From Thiothrix winogradskyi (GTDB taxonomy: Bacteria; Pseudomonadota; Gammaproteobacteria; Thiotrichales; Thiotrichaceae), in the NCBI RefSeq assembly GCF_021650935.1, contig NZ_CP091244.1, positions 1,488,001-1,552,000 of the forward strand: DNA of 64,000 nucleotides, read 5' to 3'. Position numbers and translations under genes: made by a program. Under the pieces are notes generated by a model. It was not told the DNA's origin. It was given only the letters and a program-made list of their open reading frames with translations, and made no database searches. Shown here in pieces: positions 47,201-53,792 of this stretch; the first letter of the stretch is position 1; each line of letters opens with the position of its first letter.

Positions 47201-47402
47201 CTTCAATTTGATGGAGCAAAAAGAGCCGGAGGTGGCAAAAGTCATGAGTACGTGGGAGGGCAGTGGTAACTTTAGCGGCGAATGCGCAAAGCCTGAATAC
47301 CGCTTGTTGTACCGTGACAGTAACCCGTTGGAAACGCATGAGGCAGAATTCCTAGCGATTGCTCACGGCGTATTCGGGCAGATGCTTAGCGTAAGGAAAT
47401 GA
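44226..47402 (+). CDS. recC: Exodeoxyribonuclease V gamma subunit RecC
   Basis: A 1058-residue RecC subunit of the RecBCD helicase-nuclease, which recognises Chi and channels strands during double-strand break repair. The N-terminus LYLHHSNQLEQLA and QNSGMGRWLSLQTA, the inactivated helicase-like core (ERIS-type SPMREAEVLYDQLL; PMRTVPFRFVALIGMNDG, then YPRRDARDSFD) and the C-terminal GTINKLDV section are as in the family. Unusually, residues ~739-772 are encoded by a palindromic repeat inserted in frame (see 46442-46537), in a surface-type loop before the C-terminal domain. recB and recD are not in the window. Confidence 0.94.
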   Translation: MLYLHHSNQLEQLAQQFAQLQRDNPLEPLAKEQVVVQNSGMGRWLSLQTAGYNGITANIRYLFPAEMTWELLRMVLAEVPEKDPCAPTVMRWRLFDIFLSEADEWPELARYLSGGATAAWQLAAQVAKVFDQYLFFRPDWIREWESGKGASDDWQARLWWRVAGEQQLPHWVRLQERFAHALASIDPAVLPKRICFFSVPVLSPGYVQLLGKVAEYLDIHIYLMNPCADYWGDIESEKRKHKQQADVQDYFSVGNPLLASWGRQGRDFLDLLIEANADLDDVELFGEPDESTLLGRIQTDMLLLRMPEVMEWDATDTSIAFHACHSPMREAEVLYDQLLALFTAHPDVTPADVVIMTPDIDKYAPYLDAVFSSAPYPLPFSIADRSPGYAQSITNLCEHLLSIPQGRCDVESVLTLLEFEEMRARIGVDEAQVQQCRAWIRAVNIRWGTDAGMRPELGGANTPEHTWRYGLDRLLLGYAMPGEALFNGILPWNEIEGSQAEMLGRLQQVLEAVFELASWGRQAQTLAEWNRRFRYLLDAVVGDDAPLQAVWQALDNLEKTVTQAGFGQPLEWAVFQSALAEQLDKRSESDGFLGRGITCCALMPMRTVPFRFVALIGMNDGIYPRRDARDSFDRMGQGIKRGDRLKRDEDRYLFLESILSARDWLYLSYVGQSPHDNSELPPSVLVSELMDYLERCVPDCREALLTKHPLQAFSQKYLRGQDGLFTYNRFFQTSTSTEENPTPTLPLSREGVRGTDYCFAPPLIRGGWEGFLPPPDPAYRSLNLADLIRFYQNPARVFLKERFGLRLNEYAEELPVREPFGLEKYRDRDVRECIFQQLQQALPVSSAEPLLRAQGLLPHGKPGELVFRKEADVTEEFFNRIQPLAVFQRAPFSLTDGDFYLSGTINKLDVMAGRTLYELGKLSYWNWLDAWLHHLALNTLPESICPHVTLIHTPEDSYQLEPVSDAREQLQQLLAWYWQGLQAPLPFFPKSGFNLMEQKEPEVAKVMSTWEGSGNFSGECAKPEYRLLYRDSNPLETHEAEFLAIAHGVFGQMLSVRK
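46442..46537. repeat. REP-like palindromic repeat inserted in frame within recC
   Basis: Two G/C-rich arms (beginning AAACCCCACCCCAACCCTC and, inverted, ending GGTTGGGAGGGGTTT), each with its own internal dyad around TTATCAAGGGAGGG and CCCTGATAAGGGGAGG, separated by about 30 bases. The arms are inverted repeats of each other. The element is read through in the recC frame as a Pro/Arg/Gly-rich insert (NPTPTLPLSREGV, then PPLIRGGWEGF). Related palindromes lie at 48634-48727 and 52537-52577. Confidence 0.85.
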
Positions 47403-48039
47403 TCGGCCAGCCTTTTTCCTGTGCAATAGCATGTAAGGTGTCATCGGGGTCAACGGCGACGGGGTTATCCACCATTTCCAACAAAGGCAAGTCATTGCGG
47501 GAATCGCTGTAGAAATAACTGCCCGTCAAAGTTTCCGCACGGTTTTCCAGCCAGTGTTGCAGGCGCGTGACTTTGCCCGCCTGAAAGCATGGAATGCCGT
47601 CAATCTCACGGGTATAGCGCTCATTGACAATTTTGGGTTCGGTCGCCAATAAATACGGAATGCCAAACGCTGCCACAATCGGGCGGGTGATAAAGCTGTT
47701 GGTCGCGGTAATTACCACCAGCGTGTGCCCTTGGCGGCGGTGTTGTTCCACCAATTGCTGGGCTGCTTCTGTGATCATGGGGTGAACGGTGCTAGCCATG
47801 AATTCGCGGTGCAAGGCGGCGAGTTCTGCCATGCTACGCTCACTCAGCGGCTGAAATGAGAACGCTGAGAATTCGTGAATATCCAGCACCCCCTGTTTGT
47901 ATTGGTCGTAAAAATACTGGTTAGCCGTTTCGTAATGCTCACGTTCGACCAAGCCTTTGCTGACTAAGTATTGCCCCCAAGCATAATCGCTGTCGCCATT
48001 GAGGAGGGTGTTATCCAGATCAAAAAGTGCCAAAGTCAT
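47386..48039 (-). CDS. HAD-superfamily phosphatase, SerB-like (HAD-IB)
   Basis: A 217-residue cytoplasmic HAD hydrolase. Motif I LALFDLDNTLLNGDSD near residues 3-18 contains the nucleophile and acid Asp pair; motif II is VVITATNSF; motif III Lys and motif IV YFYSDSRNDLPLLEMV near 175-190. The HAD-IB cap with YFYDQYKQGVLDIHEF matches phosphoserine phosphatase-like enzymes that often lie beside rppH or tRNA-related genes; the substrate is unproven. The ATG at 48039 with GGTGAG upstream is chosen over a longer frame. Its 3' end overlaps recC by 17 bases, convergently. Confidence 0.9.
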   Translation of the reverse strand: MTLALFDLDNTLLNGDSDYAWGQYLVSKGLVEREHYETANQYFYDQYKQGVLDIHEFSAFSFQPLSERSMAELAALHREFMASTVHPMITEAAQQLVEQHRRQGHTLVVITATNSFITRPIVAAFGIPYLLATEPKIVNERYTREIDGIPCFQAGKVTRLQHWLENRAETLTGSYFYSDSRNDLPLLEMVDNPVAVDPDDTLHAIAQEKGWPIISLR

Positions 48040-48158
48040 GTTTTTCTCACCTAAGTTGACGAAAACCGACGATTGTACCCGCTTTTCGTGAGAGTGAAAT
48101 TGCCGAATCATGACAGTTATGGAAAAATCAGGAAAAGTTCAGCTTTGGAGAGTGAATC

Positions 48159-48629
48159 GTGATTGATCAGGAAGGATTCAGAGCCAATGTGGGCATCATC
48201 CTCTGCAATTGCGACGGGAAAGTGTTTTGGGGGAAACGGTTAGGGCAGGATTCCTGGCAGTTTCCACAGGGAGGAATAGATCAAGGAGAATCGCCGATAG
48301 ACGCCATGTTTCGTGAACTGTATGAGGAAGTCGGTTTACGGCACGATCAGGTGGAAATTGTCGGGCAAACTCGTGGATGGTTGCGGTATCGCATCCCCCA
48401 TTACATGATTCGCCGTCGTGCGAAGCCGTTGTGCATTGGGCAAAAGCAGCGCTGGTTTCTGCTGCGCTTGAAGTGCAACGATTATGATGTCAATTTACAG
48501 GCGACCGGAAAACCGGAATTTGATCACTGGGAATGGGTGGATTATTGGCATCCTGCCCACCAAGTGGTGTTTTTCAAACGTCGAGTCTATCATCGAGCGC
48601 TGAACGAATTAGCGCCGTTGTTGGGGTAA
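48159..48629 (+). CDS. rppH: RNA pyrophosphohydrolase RppH
   Basis: A 156-residue Nudix hydrolase that removes pyrophosphate from mRNA 5' ends to trigger decay. N-terminal GFRANVGIILCNCDGKVFW, WQFPQGGIDQGESP and the Nudix box with RELYEEVGL are diagnostic, and QKQRWFLLRL near residue 105 is also conserved in RppH. Length matches the family (about 160). The start is GTG at 48159 with TTGGAGAG just upstream. It ends just before a large palindromic repeat. Confidence 0.95.
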   Translation: MIDQEGFRANVGIILCNCDGKVFWGKRLGQDSWQFPQGGIDQGESPIDAMFRELYEEVGLRHDQVEIVGQTRGWLRYRIPHYMIRRRAKPLCIGQKQRWFLLRLKCNDYDVNLQATGKPEFDHWEWVDYWHPAHQVVFFKRRVYHRALNELAPLLG

Positions 48630-48633
48630 GAAG

Positions 48634-48727
48634 ACCCTCACCCCCCAGCCCCCTCTCCCAGAGGTAGAGGGGGAGCCAGATAAAGATAGCGCCCCTCTAC
48701 CTCTGGGAGAGGGGTTGGGGTGAGGGC
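48634..48727. repeat. Large imperfect palindrome (REP/BIME-like) between rppH and hemJ
   Basis: Left arm from CCCTCACCCCCCAGCCCC to AGAGGTAGAGGGGG; right arm from CGCCCCTCTACCTCTGGG to TTGGGGTGAGGGC; the arms are inverted copies about 38 bases long with a ~17-base centre. It fills the gap between the convergent genes rppH and hemJ and can serve as a two-sided 3'-end structure. Confidence 0.85.
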
Positions 48728-48731
48728 TTTC

Positions 48732-49154
48732 TTAAAACGGCTTCACAATCGCTAAAATCACGATCACGATCAGCAATACGCTAGGGGCTTCATTGAACCA
48801 GCGATACCACTTGTGATCGTGGGTATTCGCATCATTCCGAAACTTAATCATCAGCTTGTAACAAGCGTGGTGATAGCCTAACAACAACACAATCAGCAGC
48901 AATTTGAAGTGAAACCACCCCGATTGAAATAACACTCCGCCGCCTTGCACAATCATAATGATACCGAACACCGCCGTAATGGCTGCGCCAATGGTCATAA
49001 TGGCGAACAAGCGCCGTTCCATGATTTTGAATAGCGCGAAACTGCCGCTGTTCTCCGGCATGGCGTGGTAAACATACAGGCGTGGCAGGTAAAACAGCCC
49101 CGCAAACCACGTCACCATGAAGATGACGTGGATGGCTTTGATCCATTCGTACAT
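48732..49154 (-). CDS. hemJ: Protoporphyrinogen oxidase HemJ
   Basis: A 140-residue integral membrane protein with four helices, matching HemJ (formerly UPF0093). The N-terminal IKAIHVIFMVTWFAGLFYLPRLYVYH (in two blocks) carries the conserved His and Arg that bind heme, and KLLLIVLLLGYHHACYKLMI is the second conserved part, ending in FNEAPSVLLIVIVILAIVKPF. HemJ converts protoporphyrinogen IX to protoporphyrin IX in heme synthesis in many proteobacteria lacking HemG or HemY. It starts three bases after the TlpA-like gene ends on the same strand. Confidence 0.93.
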   Translation of the reverse strand: MYEWIKAIHVIFMVTWFAGLFYLPRLYVYHAMPENSGSFALFKIMERRLFAIMTIGAAITAVFGIIMIVQGGGVLFQSGWFHFKLLLIVLLLGYHHACYKLMIKFRNDANTHDHKWYRWFNEAPSVLLIVIVILAIVKPF

Positions 49155-49157
49155 GAG

Positions 49158-49661
49158 TTATCCTTTCAGCATGGCGCGGATTTGTTGTTCCAATTCCGCG
49201 AAGTCGAAGCTGCCGAGTTGCATCCGGGTGATTTTGCCTTCCGGGCTAACAAGGAATGAGGTCGGCGTGACTTTAATGCCGCCAAACGCTTGCCCCCACT
49301 CACCAGTTTTGTCGTATGCCAAGTCGTATTGCATCCCTTTTTGTTGGCGCATGGCTTTGATGGCAGACTCTTCATCATGCGGCATGGCGACACCGATGGT
49401 GCGGAAGCCGGTATCTTGCAGTTTTTGTTGCAGGTCGATCAAATGCGGAATTTCTTCCACACAGCTAGGGCAATCGGTTGCCCAAAATACCATCAGATAA
49501 GGCTTTCCCTTGAGTTTTTCTAACTCAATGGCTTGTCCATCAATGGTTTGCAGCGTGATGGCGGGTGCGGCTTTAATGCCGCCTGCCGGGGCGAGTAGGA
49601 AAAAGGCTAGAATGCCTGCGATGAATGCCAAAATGGCGATTCCTTTGATATCCAGTTTCAT
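49158..49661 (-). CDS. TlpA-like membrane-anchored thioredoxin
   Basis: A 167-residue protein with an uncleaved N-terminal helix (residues 7-27) and a periplasmic thioredoxin fold: VFWATDCPSCVEEIPHL contains the CPSC active site near residues 65-68, KVTPTSFLVSPEGKI includes the cis-Pro loop. It probably reduces or forms disulfides in exported proteins, as TlpA/ResA types do for cytochrome c maturation. The tight coupling with hemJ (3-base gap) suggests a heme-related job, which is inference. Confidence 0.9.
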   Translation of the reverse strand: MKLDIKGIAILAFIAGILAFFLLAPAGGIKAAPAITLQTIDGQAIELEKLKGKPYLMVFWATDCPSCVEEIPHLIDLQQKLQDTGFRTIGVAMPHDEESAIKAMRQQKGMQYDLAYDKTGEWGQAFGGIKVTPTSFLVSPEGKITRMQLGSFDFAELEQQIRAMLKG

Positions 49662-49736
49662 AGGCTTGGTGTTTGTTAATCGTTAAGGAAGGCGTATTAT
49701 ACAGGGATTTTTCTAGCCGACATAAAAAGGGGTAGT

Positions 49737-50768
49737 GTGAAAAGGAAGATTGGTATTGTTGGCGCGACAGGTTATACCGGCGTTGAATTATTGCGGTTAC
49801 TGGTTAATCATCCTGAGGTTGAGATCACGTGTGTGACGTCGCGTGAACACGCGGGGAGCCGGGTGGATGCGATGTTCCCGAACTTGCGGGGGTATGTCGA
49901 TTTGGCATTCACTGCACCCTCTGACGATGCTTTGAGCGCGTGTGACTTGGTGTTTTTTGCGACACCTAATGGCATTGCCATGAAAAGTGCGCAAACTCTG
50001 TTGGACGCTGGCACGAAAGTGATTGACCTTGCTGCCGATTTTCGTATCAAAGACATTGCAGTGTGGGAAAAATGGTACGGAATGCAACACGCCAGCCCGC
50101 AACTGGTCGAAGAAGCGGTTTACGGTTTGCCTGAGTTAAACCGGGCGCAAATCCGTGATGCTCGCTTGGTTGCCAATCCCGGTTGTTACCCCACCGCCGT
50201 TACCTTGGGTTTGTTGCCTTTGGTGGAAAGCGGTTTGATTGATGTGGCTGGGATTATCGCCGACACCAAGTCCGGCGTCAGCGGAGCAGGGCGTAAGGCA
50301 GAGGTACATACCTTGCTGGCAGAAGCGGGGGATAATTTCAAAGCGTATGCCGTGGCAGGGCATCGCCATCAGCCGGAAATTGCGCAAACGCTTTCCACCA
50401 TTGCCCGTACATCCATTAGCCCTGTTTTTGTACCCCATTTATTGCCTATGATTCGTGGGATTCACGCTACACTCTATGCGATGTTGACCAGTGAAGCCGA
50501 TTTGCAGCAACTCTATACCGCCCGCTATGCGCATGAACCGTTTGTGGATGTGATGCCCGCCGGTTCACACCCCGAAACCCGCTCGGTGCGTGGCGCGAAT
50601 GTCTGCCGGATGGCGATTCATCGTCCCGGCAATACCGCACGGGTTGTGATACTCTCGGTGATTGATAATCTGGTTAAAGGCGCAGCGGGTCAGGCCGTGC
50701 AAAACATGAATCTGATGCTGGGCTTGGCAGAAGATACGGCGTTGAAGCAACCAGGTTTATTGCCCTGA
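49737..50768 (+). CDS. argC: N-acetyl-gamma-glutamyl-phosphate reductase ArgC
   Basis: A 343-residue NADPH-dependent reductase of arginine synthesis that makes N-acetylglutamate semialdehyde. The Rossmann motif GIVGATGYTGVELLRLL is at residues 6-22, the catalytic Cys is in VANPGCYPTAV near residue 148, and KSGVSGAGRKA with GHRHQPEI follow. Length matches the standard ArgC. The start is GTG at 49737 with AAGGGG just before it. It is monocistronic as far as can be seen, 29 bases ahead of the next plus-strand gene. Confidence 0.95.
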   Translation: MKRKIGIVGATGYTGVELLRLLVNHPEVEITCVTSREHAGSRVDAMFPNLRGYVDLAFTAPSDDALSACDLVFFATPNGIAMKSAQTLLDAGTKVIDLAADFRIKDIAVWEKWYGMQHASPQLVEEAVYGLPELNRAQIRDARLVANPGCYPTAVTLGLLPLVESGLIDVAGIIADTKSGVSGAGRKAEVHTLLAEAGDNFKAYAVAGHRHQPEIAQTLSTIARTSISPVFVPHLLPMIRGIHATLYAMLTSEADLQQLYTARYAHEPFVDVMPAGSHPETRSVRGANVCRMAIHRPGNTARVVILSVIDNLVKGAAGQAVQNMNLMLGLAEDTALKQPGLLP

Positions 50769-50797
50769 TGAATACACAAAAGAGATAATAAGCACCC

Positions 50798-51643
50798 ATG
50801 AGTCTGGAGTATAAATTTGAAAATCGCGGCACGGTACAAGTGCGCCCCACCGGGATCGATAAGCGCAGCCCGTGTTGGTACATGTTGATAGGCGTATTGT
50901 TACTGTTGACCGCCTTGGCGGGTTGGTTGTTTTTTAGTGGCTACATGACCCCAGCGAATGCATCGGGGGGTATTCATGCCATGACTTTGCGCGGTAAAAT
51001 GGACGAACAAGAGCGTCTGCTTGCCCAGCAAACCACGGCTATCCGTGAATTAGAAGATAAATTAGCCTCAGCCAAACGTGGCGAAGAAATTCAAGTCGTT
51101 GCCAATGAAGAACTTAAGCGCAAGTTTGCGGCAGCCGAAGCAAATTTGACCGTGCAGCGCGACAAGCTTGCCTTGTATGAAGAAATTCTGTCACCTGCGG
51201 GCTTAGAGCAAGGCTTACACCTCCAGCATTTTGCGGTCAAAGAGCGTTTAGTGGATAACGATGGCAAAAAAATTGGCGGAGCGCGGCTATACCAATACCA
51301 TCTTGTGTTGGCGCATATCCGGGGTGGGGATGAAGTTATCAAAGGCAGCTACAGCATCGCTATCAGTGGCAAGCAAGATGGCAAGTCCGCCAGTGTCCTG
51401 CACAAGGACGTTACCCCAGCAGGCGAAAAAGCTAACACGGCATTTGAAGTGAAACATTACCAAAGTTTGGAAGGCAATTTAGTCTTTCCCAAGGATTTTG
51501 TGCCAGAATCCGTTAAGGTCAAAGTGACGCTGGCATCGGGCGAAACCCCAGAACGCTTAGCGAAAAGTTATGAATGGTCTTCTTTTAGTAATAAAGTTAG
51601 CGCTGTGGCGACTGACTCAACCGCATCCATCACCAAGGAGTAA
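50798..51643 (+). CDS. Membrane protein with coiled coil (DUF6776-like)
   Basis: A 281-residue bitopic protein: cytoplasmic N-terminus, one helix at about 28-48, a coiled coil at about 65-130 (MDEQERLLAQQTTAIRELED and LKRKFAAAEANLTVQRDKLA), then a beta-rich periplasmic domain at about 140-250. Its layout and position directly before a bactofilin and erpA match the DUF6776 family of gammaproteobacteria, whose function is not known. It is adjacent to the bactofilin with no gap, so the pair is probably a unit acting on cell shape or envelope. Confidence 0.78.
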   Translation: MSLEYKFENRGTVQVRPTGIDKRSPCWYMLIGVLLLLTALAGWLFFSGYMTPANASGGIHAMTLRGKMDEQERLLAQQTTAIRELEDKLASAKRGEEIQVVANEELKRKFAAAEANLTVQRDKLALYEEILSPAGLEQGLHLQHFAVKERLVDNDGKKIGGARLYQYHLVLAHIRGGDEVIKGSYSIAISGKQDGKSASVLHKDVTPAGEKANTAFEVKHYQSLEGNLVFPKDFVPESVKVKVTLASGETPERLAKSYEWSSFSNKVSAVATDSTASITKE

Positions 51644-52111
51644 ATGAACATGTTCGGAAAATCCGCCAAGCCTAGCAGCGGTAGCACCAGTAGCCCTGCA
51701 CCTAGCCATCATGGTGATCAGAAAATTCGCAGTGCTCAGATTGACACCATTATTGGCAAAGGCACGACGATTGACGGTGATTTACGTTTCTCCGGTGGTT
51801 TGCATGTTGAGGGTGTCATCAAAGGTAACTTGGCAGCCGATGGCGACAATGCCACGCTGATTTTAAGTGAGCATGGGCATATTCAAGGTGAAGTGCGTGT
51901 TCCCAGCATGGTATTAAATGGCGCGATTGACGGTGATGTTTTCGCCGGTGGCAAAGTTGAGTTGTTTGAAAAAGCGCGAATCTGTGGTGACGTGTATTAC
52001 AACCTGCTGGAAATGGCCGTGGGTGCGGAAGTTAACGGCAAGTTAGTGCGCCAGAAGCCAGAGTCCGGCAAATTTGCGCCGCCACCTGTACCAGCAACCG
52101 ACAGCGAATAA
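51644..52111 (+). CDS. Bactofilin (polymer-forming cytoskeletal protein)
   Basis: A 155-residue bactofilin. Disordered Ser/Pro-rich ends flank a central right-handed beta-helix (residues ~33-130) built from short repeats with alternating hydrophobic and Gly residues (TIIGKGTTIDGDLRFSGGLH, VEGVIKGNLAADG, GHIQGEVRVPSMVLNGAIDG). Bactofilins polymerise without nucleotides at the inner membrane and recruit peptidoglycan or polysaccharide enzymes. AAGGAG precedes the ATG at 51644 (a second ATG lies two codons on). Confidence 0.92.
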   Translation: MNMFGKSAKPSSGSTSSPAPSHHGDQKIRSAQIDTIIGKGTTIDGDLRFSGGLHVEGVIKGNLAADGDNATLILSEHGHIQGEVRVPSMVLNGAIDGDVFAGGKVELFEKARICGDVYYNLLEMAVGAEVNGKLVRQKPESGKFAPPPVPATDSE

Positions 52112-52178
52112 GGCTTTTTTGCCTTTCGAGCCAGCAATGGTAACGTGACCGAATACAATTGTTTTGAGGAGATCACCT

Positions 52179-52529
52179 ATGAGCGTTGAAACCGCTATTC
52201 CCGCACCGTTGGTCTTTACTGACGCTGCTGCCGTTAAAGTCAAAGCCTTGATTGAAGATGAAGGCAATGCAGCGTTGAAGCTGCGCGTATTTGTGCAAGG
52301 TGGCGGTTGTTCCGGCTTCCAGTACGGCTTTACCTTTGACGAAAACATGAACGAAGACGACACCGCCGTTGAAAACGCTGGCGTTACGTTGTTGATTGAC
52401 CCCATGAGCTTCCAGTACATGGTTGGTGCTGAAATCGACTACACCGAAGGTCTGGAAGGGGCGCAGTTTGTGATTCGTAATCCGAATGCGACCACGACTT
52501 GTGGTTGTGGGTCGTCGTTTAGCCCGTAA
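52179..52529 (+). CDS. erpA: Iron-sulfur cluster insertion protein ErpA
   Basis: A 116-residue A-type carrier that delivers [4Fe-4S] or [2Fe-2S] clusters to apoproteins such as IspG. The three cluster cysteines are in VQGGGCSGFQYGF (near residue 45) and TTCGCGSSF at the C-terminus. ErpA rather than IscA is favoured by the long N-terminus before the first strand and by the PMSFQYMVGAEIDYTEGLEGA section (in two blocks). The ATG at 52179 is chosen, with GAGGAGA eight bases upstream; an upstream TTG lies within the ribosome site. Confidence 0.94.
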   Translation: MSVETAIPAPLVFTDAAAVKVKALIEDEGNAALKLRVFVQGGGCSGFQYGFTFDENMNEDDTAVENAGVTLLIDPMSFQYMVGAEIDYTEGLEGAQFVIRNPNATTTCGCGSSFSP

Positions 52530-52536
52530 GATCGAA

Positions 52537-52577
52537 GAAAATCCTCCCCCAGCCCCTCCTTTTGCAAAGGAGGGGCG
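52537..52577. terminator. G/C-rich hairpin between erpA and the AlbA_2 gene
   Basis: CCCCTCCTTT-TGC-AAAGGAGGGG is a perfect 10-bp stem-loop preceded by CCTCCCCCAG; the composition matches single arms of the REP-like elements at 46442 and 48634. It separates two convergent genes and can act as a two-sided 3'-end structure. Confidence 0.7.
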
Positions 52578-52582
52578 TTAGG

Positions 52583-53719
52583 CTAGAGTTCCAAAATCAC
52601 CCTGAACTCTTCGCCATCATCAATAAACTGCACGGTTTTACCCAGTTTTCTCGCTTCCTGATGCACCATCGGCAAGCCGCGCCCCAGCTTATCCATATAC
52701 CCCAAGTTTTCCATCAAGCGCACCAACAGCGGATTGCGGGAAAAACTTGTTCCCGTGGTGAGTTTGCTGACTTTAACCGTATTGGGCAACCGACCGGGGC
52801 TGATGAATTCGATGCGGTCATCGAACAGAAACACGCGGATTTGCGAACCAATAATGCTGTAATTGCGGTGAACACAAGCATTCACCAGTAATTCGCGGAA
52901 CACTTTGTCGGGGTAGCTCGGTTTATCCACCCGCTTCGTTCCCTCAATCTCGGATGGCACAGGAATATTGGCTTTGATCGCCGCCAGTGCGTTATCCACC
53001 TGCATGGGTAAGCCGCCGAACAGGTTTTTCTTGTCACGCAGGGATGAATTGATTTCCGTACCATTAAACACCGCAAAGGCAATGCCAGATTGGTGTAAGT
53101 GGCGTTCTGGTGCAATGCCAAACACCAACAAACCGCCTACGGTGGGGATAAGTTGTTCGCTGGCAATATCACTGGCTGCCAATAACCGTTGGCGCTCTCC
53201 CTCATCTTCACTCAGGTAGTCGATGTGGTAACGGGAAAAATAGTCGGTAATCGCGGATTGGTTGAGGTGTTTAAGTTGTGCCCCGCCAACTTCTACAATG
53301 TCGTAATGGAACAAGCCAGCAGATTGAAACAGGCGGGTCAACTCTTCACGCGAAGCTACTCGTTTGGTTGAGCCAACGCGGATGAAATAGCGGTTCTTCG
53401 AGGTATAGTAAGGGCGGTCACTGCCTTTGGGAATGCTAACACGGGCGATATTGACCGTTTCACCTTGGGCATTGTCGGTTTGCAATAAGTGGTAGCTGGG
53501 GCAGATGGGAGGAATGACCGCTGTGCGGCAAATGTTCATGACATCTTCTTCGTAGTTGCGGGATAGCCCTACTGCTTTGCCTTGATCATCGACACCTAAC
53601 CAGATATCGCCGCCTTCACCATTGGCAAATGCCACGATTTCTTCCGCGAGTGTTTGCGCACTGGTTTCTTCTCTTTTAAATTCAATGTATTGGTTTTCGG
53701 TCGCAGGGATTGGGTTCAT
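52583..53719 (-). CDS. AlbA_2-domain regulator with GHKL-type ATPase C-terminus
   Basis: A 378-residue protein. The N-terminal AlbA_2 (Schlafen-like DNA-binding) domain runs from about 8 to 130: YIEFKREETS, EIVAFANGEGGDIWLGVDDQG, then a YYIR-type GSTKRVASREE. The C-terminal part (270-378) matches HATPase_c_4: FRELLVNACVHRNYS, SPGRLPNTV, NPLLVRLMENLGYMDKLGRG. Such proteins are often annotated as RecG-like helicases, but no helicase motifs are present; they are usually taken to be transcription regulators, including in defence contexts. A long inverted repeat 12 bases upstream of its start could be its own operator. Confidence 0.87.
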   Translation of the reverse strand: MNPIPATENQYIEFKREETSAQTLAEEIVAFANGEGGDIWLGVDDQGKAVGLSRNYEEDVMNICRTAVIPPICPSYHLLQTDNAQGETVNIARVSIPKGSDRPYYTSKNRYFIRVGSTKRVASREELTRLFQSAGLFHYDIVEVGGAQLKHLNQSAITDYFSRYHIDYLSEDEGERQRLLAASDIASEQLIPTVGGLLVFGIAPERHLHQSGIAFAVFNGTEINSSLRDKKNLFGGLPMQVDNALAAIKANIPVPSEIEGTKRVDKPSYPDKVFRELLVNACVHRNYSIIGSQIRVFLFDDRIEFISPGRLPNTVKVSKLTTGTSFSRNPLLVRLMENLGYMDKLGRGLPMVHQEARKLGKTVQFIDDGEEFRVILEL

Positions 53720-53730
53720 CGTCAGGCATC

Positions 53731-53774
53731 ACGTTTATCTGCTACAAGTCAGCGTGATTGTAACAGATAAACGT
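53731..53774. promoter_or_regulatory. Long inverted repeat upstream of the AlbA_2 gene
   Basis: ACGTTTATCTG pairs with CAGATAAACGT, and an inner TACAA pairs with TTGTA, leaving a ten-base centre. It lies between the 3' end of ppc and the start of the AlbA_2 gene on the minus strand. It may be an operator for the downstream regulator or a 3'-end hairpin for ppc; no T-run is present. Confidence 0.5.
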
Positions 53775-53792
53775 GTGCAAATTGGGATGGGC

